Source: Rhodocollybia butyracea
Taxonomy: Eukaryota > Basidiomycota > Agaricomycetes > Agaricales > Omphalotaceae
DNA: 64,000 nucleotides
Direction of reading: 5' to 3'
Assembly (NCBI GenBank): GCA_015501585.1
Contig: JADNRY010000044.1
Location: 124,001-188,000, forward strand
In this document: in pieces, positions 59,445 through 64,000 of the stretch
Position numbering within the stretch: position 1 is the first letter of the stretch
How the letters are laid out: every line of letters begins with the position of its first letter
The notes under the pieces: generated by a model
The model's input: only the letters and a program-made list of their open reading frames with translations
Told to the model about the DNA's origin: nothing
The model's database searches: none
Made by a program: the position numbers and the translations under genes

Positions 59445-59946
59445 ATACATTATAATGAATGTAAAGTGACGATGTACTTTTATCGAATATGTACGCTCAG
59501 CTATTGAAAGAATACATATATTTGGACATATATTTGGACAGGAGATAAACGAAACGTTTTGACATATACATCTTGGATGGGGTGACATAGACAACACAGA
59601 ACACAAGACCGAGATTCCCCAACCAGCAACTTCTGCGTGTAGATCCACACCGATACCATCCACAATGAAGAAAACGAGATTGCATAAAGTTCGTTCAATA
59701 GAACAATAGTAGGGAGTAGAGAGTAGAGAGAGAAATAGACGAGAGGAAAAGAAAGAGAAAACTGGTACACGCATTCTAATTACAATGCTCCAAAAGAACT
59801 TGATCTTTGGTAAGAGTACAAGACCATAGAGATGAGATAAGTAAGAGAGAGGAAAAGAGACATGATAAGGTAACACAAGCAACGGAGAACCACAGCCAAA
59901 AACAGACAGATTCGATATGAAACAAGCCCGGAAGCGGGCGTAATTG
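59445..59946. other. Convergent 3' spacer
   Basis: Purine-rich with several GAGAG words around 59710-59770 and repeated ACATATATTTGGACA at 59514-59540. No gene was seen. Confidence 0.4.
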
Positions 59947-61946
59947 CTATTGAAAGCGAAGCGCAGGTCCATTCGCAATATATGGGATCGAGGTTGTCCA
60001 CGCGGCACTACGTATGCCCTTCAAATCGAACTCGAAGGCAGGATCACTGGAGGATAAACCGAAAGGAGCATTGACAAAATCTGGATCGTGTATAGGGCCG
60101 ATAAGATTTGCCAATGAAGCCATGGTAATGGGTCCATAGGGACCAGTAGGAGAGTGGTTGAGATATGGCCAGTTTTCTGATGGTATATCCGGGATAGAGG
60201 TATTTGCAGCGAAAACATCTGTGTGCTTGTCGTCGAAAAACGGCATTTGTATCGTACGATCACCCGACGAGGATTCCGTGGAGGTAGGCGAATAGGTCAG
60301 TCCGGGGGTCGCAGGACTAGTTTCGGATATAGATATGGACGGATCCGCAGATATGACCTGTCGCTCCAACTCAGCAAAGTACCAACAACAGTAAAAGAAT
60401 GCATACCTTAATACCAAAGCCATGTACAGGGTAATCAGGCGAGGCAATTTCAGGAGAATACATCGTCCAGTCGTCGCTCGACTTGAATTTCCCATGAACC
60501 CATTGTGCGACTGCATGATCACGAGAATGATTGGGCTGAACATTGTTATTGGCATTGAAAGCAAAGGCTTCAGCAGGTAATGTTGCTGCTCTTCGAAGCC
60601 CTGCGTTTCGACTACTTTCGCTCTCTCGTGTAAGACCCGAACTGCTCGAAACTGGCGAAACCGGTTGAGTCGGGGCGCTGCTTCGAATAGAGCCAGCCAA
60701 GAATCCTGTCGATTCGACGGGAGTGGATGGAATTGCACTCTCGCTTCTACAGCGGGATAGAGACCTCCCCGCTGGGAGGGCAGGTGACGCAGTAGGGCTT
60801 GATTGCGACTGTGAAGATTTACCCACCCAAAGTCGCCAGTCCAACGCATCGCCAAGAGCACGTTCACATCTGCCTATTTCCCTTGGGGGGAGACCGGAGA
60901 GCTTGGCCCAAGCGCGATTAGAATAGCACTTGTCTTGAGTGAACTTGGAGGCGAGGATGAGCGATGCTAAAAATGCCCGACGAGGACATAACAGCGGTGA
61001 AGGGAGAGGAGGGAGAGGCGCAAGCGCCGGAGATGGACTCTTCGTCTTTTTGAGAGTGGACCCACCATCTTCGATGGTGTCACTGCATACGGCGGTAGAG
61101 CCCGAGTATGAATCGGAAATTCGGATGGTGTCCATTGAATCATCTGATTCGTTGATTATGATTGTGTCCGTTCCGACGCAGAATTCAGCCTCAAGGGCGA
61201 TTTCTGCCTCGGTAGCTACGGTGATTCGATCAGCCAATTCCGTCTCGACCAAGGGGGCCTCGCCCGACTGAGCAAGCTCCGAAATTCTGGGCCTGATGGC
61301 TTCTAAGTAGCACAGTGCTGTCTGGAGCACACTGCCAGAAGTTCGAGAACGTCGCAACACTTCGTGGACGAAGCCCTTCATGGGCATCAGATTGCTTGAG
61401 CCCGAGAGTGAGTCGCATTCGGTTAGGATTCCCGTGGCAAATAATGAGGGGGGAGGTGCTTGTGTAGCGAGTTTCTTTATGATTGTGGAGTCTGAACCCG
61501 TCCCGGGTACGACCACACGAGATGTGGTGAGAAAAACTGGTGGAATGTCCTGAGGACGCCATATGTCGCACAGGGATTTTACCGCTTGATCTGGGCGCAA
61601 ATCAGACTAAGAGCCAGAGGAGCGATACTAGATACACACCGACAAGACCTAAAGCGAATTTGTTCTTTTCGCGCGGCTGGGCGTCTCTGGGAATCTGTTG
61701 TGGCTGTGGTGTTTGTTGTATTGATTGTGTTTGTTTGAGCGGTTCTGGGTCACATTGCGGCGTAGAGAGGGGGGAGGATGGGGCAGTAGATAAGGGAGAA
61801 TTTGTGCAAGTACTTGGAGATCTGGAAGAGCAGGGATTGGAAGAAGAAGAAACAGAAAGAGTAGGGAGAGAGCCATAAGGTTGCCACCGGACCCTCGTTC
61901 GAGATGCTGGAGCCCGGTGGGCAAGAGAGTGGATTGAAGAGTACAT
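59947..61946 (-). CDS. Pho80-like (PCL-type) cyclin
   Basis: Regulatory partner of a Pho85-type cyclin-dependent kinase. Start 61946 gives MYSSIHSLAHRAPASRTRVR, then a Ser/Pro/Gln-rich part and NKFALGLV. After an intron: DQAVKSLCDIWRPQDIPPVF. The cyclin box is split: FVHEVLRRSRTSGSVLQTAL CYLEAIRPRI, then a long acidic/Ser insert, then PRRAFLASLILASKFTQDKC YSNRAWAKLSGLPPREIGRC ERALGDALDWRLWVG. A low-complexity C-terminus follows, ending in a separate exon (TSIPYIANGPALRFQ). The insert between cyclin helices is unusually long (about 110 residues). Processes controlled by such cyclins include phosphate, glycogen and amino-acid responses and morphogenesis; which one applies here cannot be told. 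Confidence 0.85.
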
Positions 61947-63447
61947 AGGCCGAGAATTTGGTTGTAGAGTTGGGTGTATACGTACGCCAAAAGGCGAAAG
62001 CAGAATAAGTGCGAGTATAGATAGGAAAATTAAACAGTAGTGTAACCATTAGTAAAATCTGAAGATAATTTCGGGGAAGGACAAGTGGACATGAGCTGAG
62101 TTTCAGAGATTGGGTTCGAGTTTTTAAGGGACGGGTGAGGATATCTGTTCGTTATTATAGAGCACATTGTGGCTGTTTAGAGAAACGGCTGCCCTATGAG
62201 CGGCCGATGTACAAAGTCTGTTCTTTTACAGAACAAGCTTTGTGTAAATCCCTTTGTTGGCGATAGAACGAAGAATCAGCAAGTTGGAACAGTAAGTAGA
62301 CGAATGAGGTTTCGGTTTTGTGCTTATAAGAGAAAGGCACTGCTCCGATACCTTCTGACTCCAGTCTCGGCTTTTGCTTACTTAAGCTTTCCCCGAAGCT
62401 CCGGTTATCCAATGACTCATTGTCGGTTATAATCGGACTCCACGCTGAGCGTTCAACAGCGCTCGATATTCAACAGCCTCAACACCAAAGCACCCTGGTC
62501 CAGGCCACTCGAAGCGCAAAGTCTCTAATGTTGCTCTAATGGATTTTTGTAGCCAAGGAGTAAAAAACGTGACTTTTCCCATGGCATAGACTAAATATTG
62601 ATGTTCCGTGAACGCGTGAACCCACACGGAGCAAGCCACACGCTTCGGGTGTCGGTGCAAGAATTGCCAAAGTGATTTAGTTTCGGGACACAGCGTTTGG
62701 ATGACTCTTATTCCGTTCCGTGTCGTCTGCCGAGTACTTACTGACGTATTTATAGCGCAGCTTCACGCAGTATTACCCCTCAACTATGCCAAGCAGCACC
62801 GCCCCGAGTCTTGTTATCTTTCTATCTAATCTATAGCGGCACTCTCATTGTTATTGCGAGTCATAAATCGGAGAATTTCGAGTCAAGGCCGCGTAAGAGC
62901 ATCTGTAAAGCTGACTGTTGGTTAGCACGCCTTCCGTTCGTGGCATGAAATTTTCGCAATTCAAAGTCATTTGGTCTTTTGAATTATCCTACTAGAAGAA
63001 GCAAGGAAAATCTGGGCTGTGTCGTGCTCCAGCAATCCCACTGAAAGGACCGCCTTGAACTAAGAGGCCCAAACTCCGCAGTGCTCATCCACCTTTCAAG
63101 TAGGCAGCTACATATATTGCGGAAATCAGAATTTAACAACTTCGGTTGGTTGAGCCCCCCATAGCCTCCAGATTAGTATCGCTACTTGAAATTTATTTCA
63201 TCGTCCGCTTTTATATGACTTGGGTGGGTGAGAATGACACCTCCCACTCGGGATATCTGATTCCCTTTAAGCAGGAGAAAAAAAGAGATCCATTGTACTT
63301 TGAGTCATAATTCTCACGGTGCAGGAAGAGGACGACGCGTTGATCTGTGACCAGCCTCCTCTCGCAGTAAGTATTTGATTCCATGGAGGAATTTGGCACG
63401 AGTATCCGTGAAACAGGAGTGTACGAACACCTCCTCTCCCCGCCATT
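61947..63447. other. 1.5-kb divergent intergenic region
   Basis: Promoter side of both the cyclin gene and the SLT/GH23-type gene. No exon series, RNA gene or repeat family was recognised. Confidence 0.4.
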
Positions 63448-64000
63448 ATGAAGAATCATTCGTTTGCTTTCACGCTCCTTTGCACCGCAGCAATTGCGGC
63501 TAGTTCTCATAGCATCCAAGTTACACATTCAAGCTCTCACAATGCACACGCTCGACAAGTTGCTCGATCTGGGGGCCCAAAGCGATGCAAGACGCATTCT
63601 TTCTCTGGCTCGGCCACGACACCGAAATTGGTACAAACGTTGGTCCTTTTTCAGCGAGTTGACTCATCAATCCACTTAAGGCTGAGAAAGCAGTCAAGGC
63701 TAGCTCTTCATGTTCCGGAGCTAATGCGGCAGCTTCCCTACGCCCTTGTGGTGACGTTGGTGCTACTGGTACATTGAGCGAATTATCCACGATTTTTTAA
63801 ATCTCTCAATATCTTCGGTAGCGGAAATCACCTCCCAAAGCGGACCAAATGGAAATATCCACTGGATGAACTGTGGTATCGACAACGGTGGATGGAATCC
63901 CAGTTATCTTGATATAGAGCATGTTATTGTGGAGGATTTAACTGCCGCACTTCAAGCCCGGAACACTCCATTCGCTATTTGTGCTCCCTATGTTGACAAG
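63448..64000 (+). CDS. Secreted SLT/GH23-type (lytic transglycosylase-like) protein, 3' partial
   Basis: N-terminal part of a fungal extracellular protein. MKNHSFAFTLLCTAAIAASS is a signal peptide, followed by a basic/Ser-rich linker (HARQVARSGGPKRCK). Two GT-AG introns, 63631-63680 (50 bp) and 63769-63821 (53 bp), join in frame to AEKAVKASSSCSGANAAAS and then to EITSQSGPNGNIHWMNCGID NGGWNPSYLDIEHVIVEDLT AALQ, running to the window end at ICAPYVDK. The SGPNGxxxWxxCGIxxxGWNPP-like segment is the usual lead-in to the SLT domain of agaricomycete GH23 proteins, which may cleave peptidoglycan of competing bacteria. The catalytic Glu region lies beyond the window, so activity cannot be judged. Confidence 0.68.

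Noticed and set aside
59343..60008. 221-codon minus-strand frame with many hydrophobic residues
   Set aside because: It is the antisense shadow of pyrimidine/purine-biased spacer and overlaps real 3' exons of two genes.
63580..63830. Frameshift in the SLT/GH23-type gene linker
   Set aside because: Introns of 50 and 53 bp with good borders link the frames.
1..64000. CRISPR arrays, rRNA genes, secondary-metabolite cluster (PKS, NRPS, terpene synthase)
   Set aside because: No repeat-spacer pattern, no rRNA-like sequence and no core biosynthetic domain was seen; the lone FAD monooxygenase is not enough.

Overview
The window is nuclear DNA from a filamentous basidiomycete, very probably an agaricomycete. 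Genes are packed on both strands and cut by many introns of about 45-62 bp with GT-AG (occasionally GC-AG) borders. The gene families also fit: a Plavaka-type DNA transposon, a DUF6534-type membrane protein, Zn2Cys6, C2H2 and homeodomain regulators, an eEF3-family ABC ATPase and a fungal SLT/GH23 secreted protein. Exon joins were deduced by eye from splice motifs and family motifs, so inner exon borders are approximate unless stated.

Layout. 1-5.2 kb: PTS1 receptor PEX5 (minus, runs off the left edge), head-to-head with ETF-alpha; then a salicylate-hydroxylase-like FAD monooxygenase (minus). 5.2-6.6 kb: AT-rich, repeat-bearing spacer. 6.6-14.1 kb: proteasome chaperone PAC2, ribosome biogenesis factor RRP12 (minus), and a Sct1/Gat1-type glycerol-3-phosphate acyltransferase. 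14.3-20.3 kb: a one-pass membrane protein (minus) and a New1/Elf1-like eEF3-family ATPase. 21-28.4 kb: homeodomain regulator (minus), NDR-type kinase with an N-terminal CRIB motif, and a C2H2 regulator (minus). 29.9-37.1 kb: small coiled-coil protein, a frame-broken Plavaka transposase (minus), and a DUF6698-like gene head-to-head with it. 38.2-45 kb: unknown protein, DNA ligase I (minus), C2H2 regulator, N-acetyltransferase NAA50 (minus). 45.9-54 kb: small unknown protein, PC-esterase/TBL-like Golgi protein (minus), DUF6534 protein, unknown protein (minus), Mkk1/2-type MAP kinase kinase. 56-64 kb: Zn2Cys6 regulator, unknown conserved protein, Pho80-like cyclin (minus), and the start of an SLT/GH23-type secreted protein.

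Most genes are housekeeping and do not form one pathway cluster. The clearest functional neighbours are PEX5 and ETFA, which share a 79-bp divergent spacer and both serve fatty-acid oxidation. I see no obvious new multi-gene system. The best leads are the CRIB-NDR kinase fusion, the Plavaka/DUF6698-like divergent pair, the micro-exons at ATPase core motifs of the eEF3-family gene, and the repeat block pressed against the PAC2 start.

A caution on data quality: at least five genes (acyltransferase, LIG1, MAPKK, Zn2Cys6 regulator, Plavaka transposase) show apparent one-base frame breaks, mostly at short homopolymer runs. In essential genes this looks more like uncorrected base-calling error than biology. 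Coordinates given for these genes span the whole homologous region.
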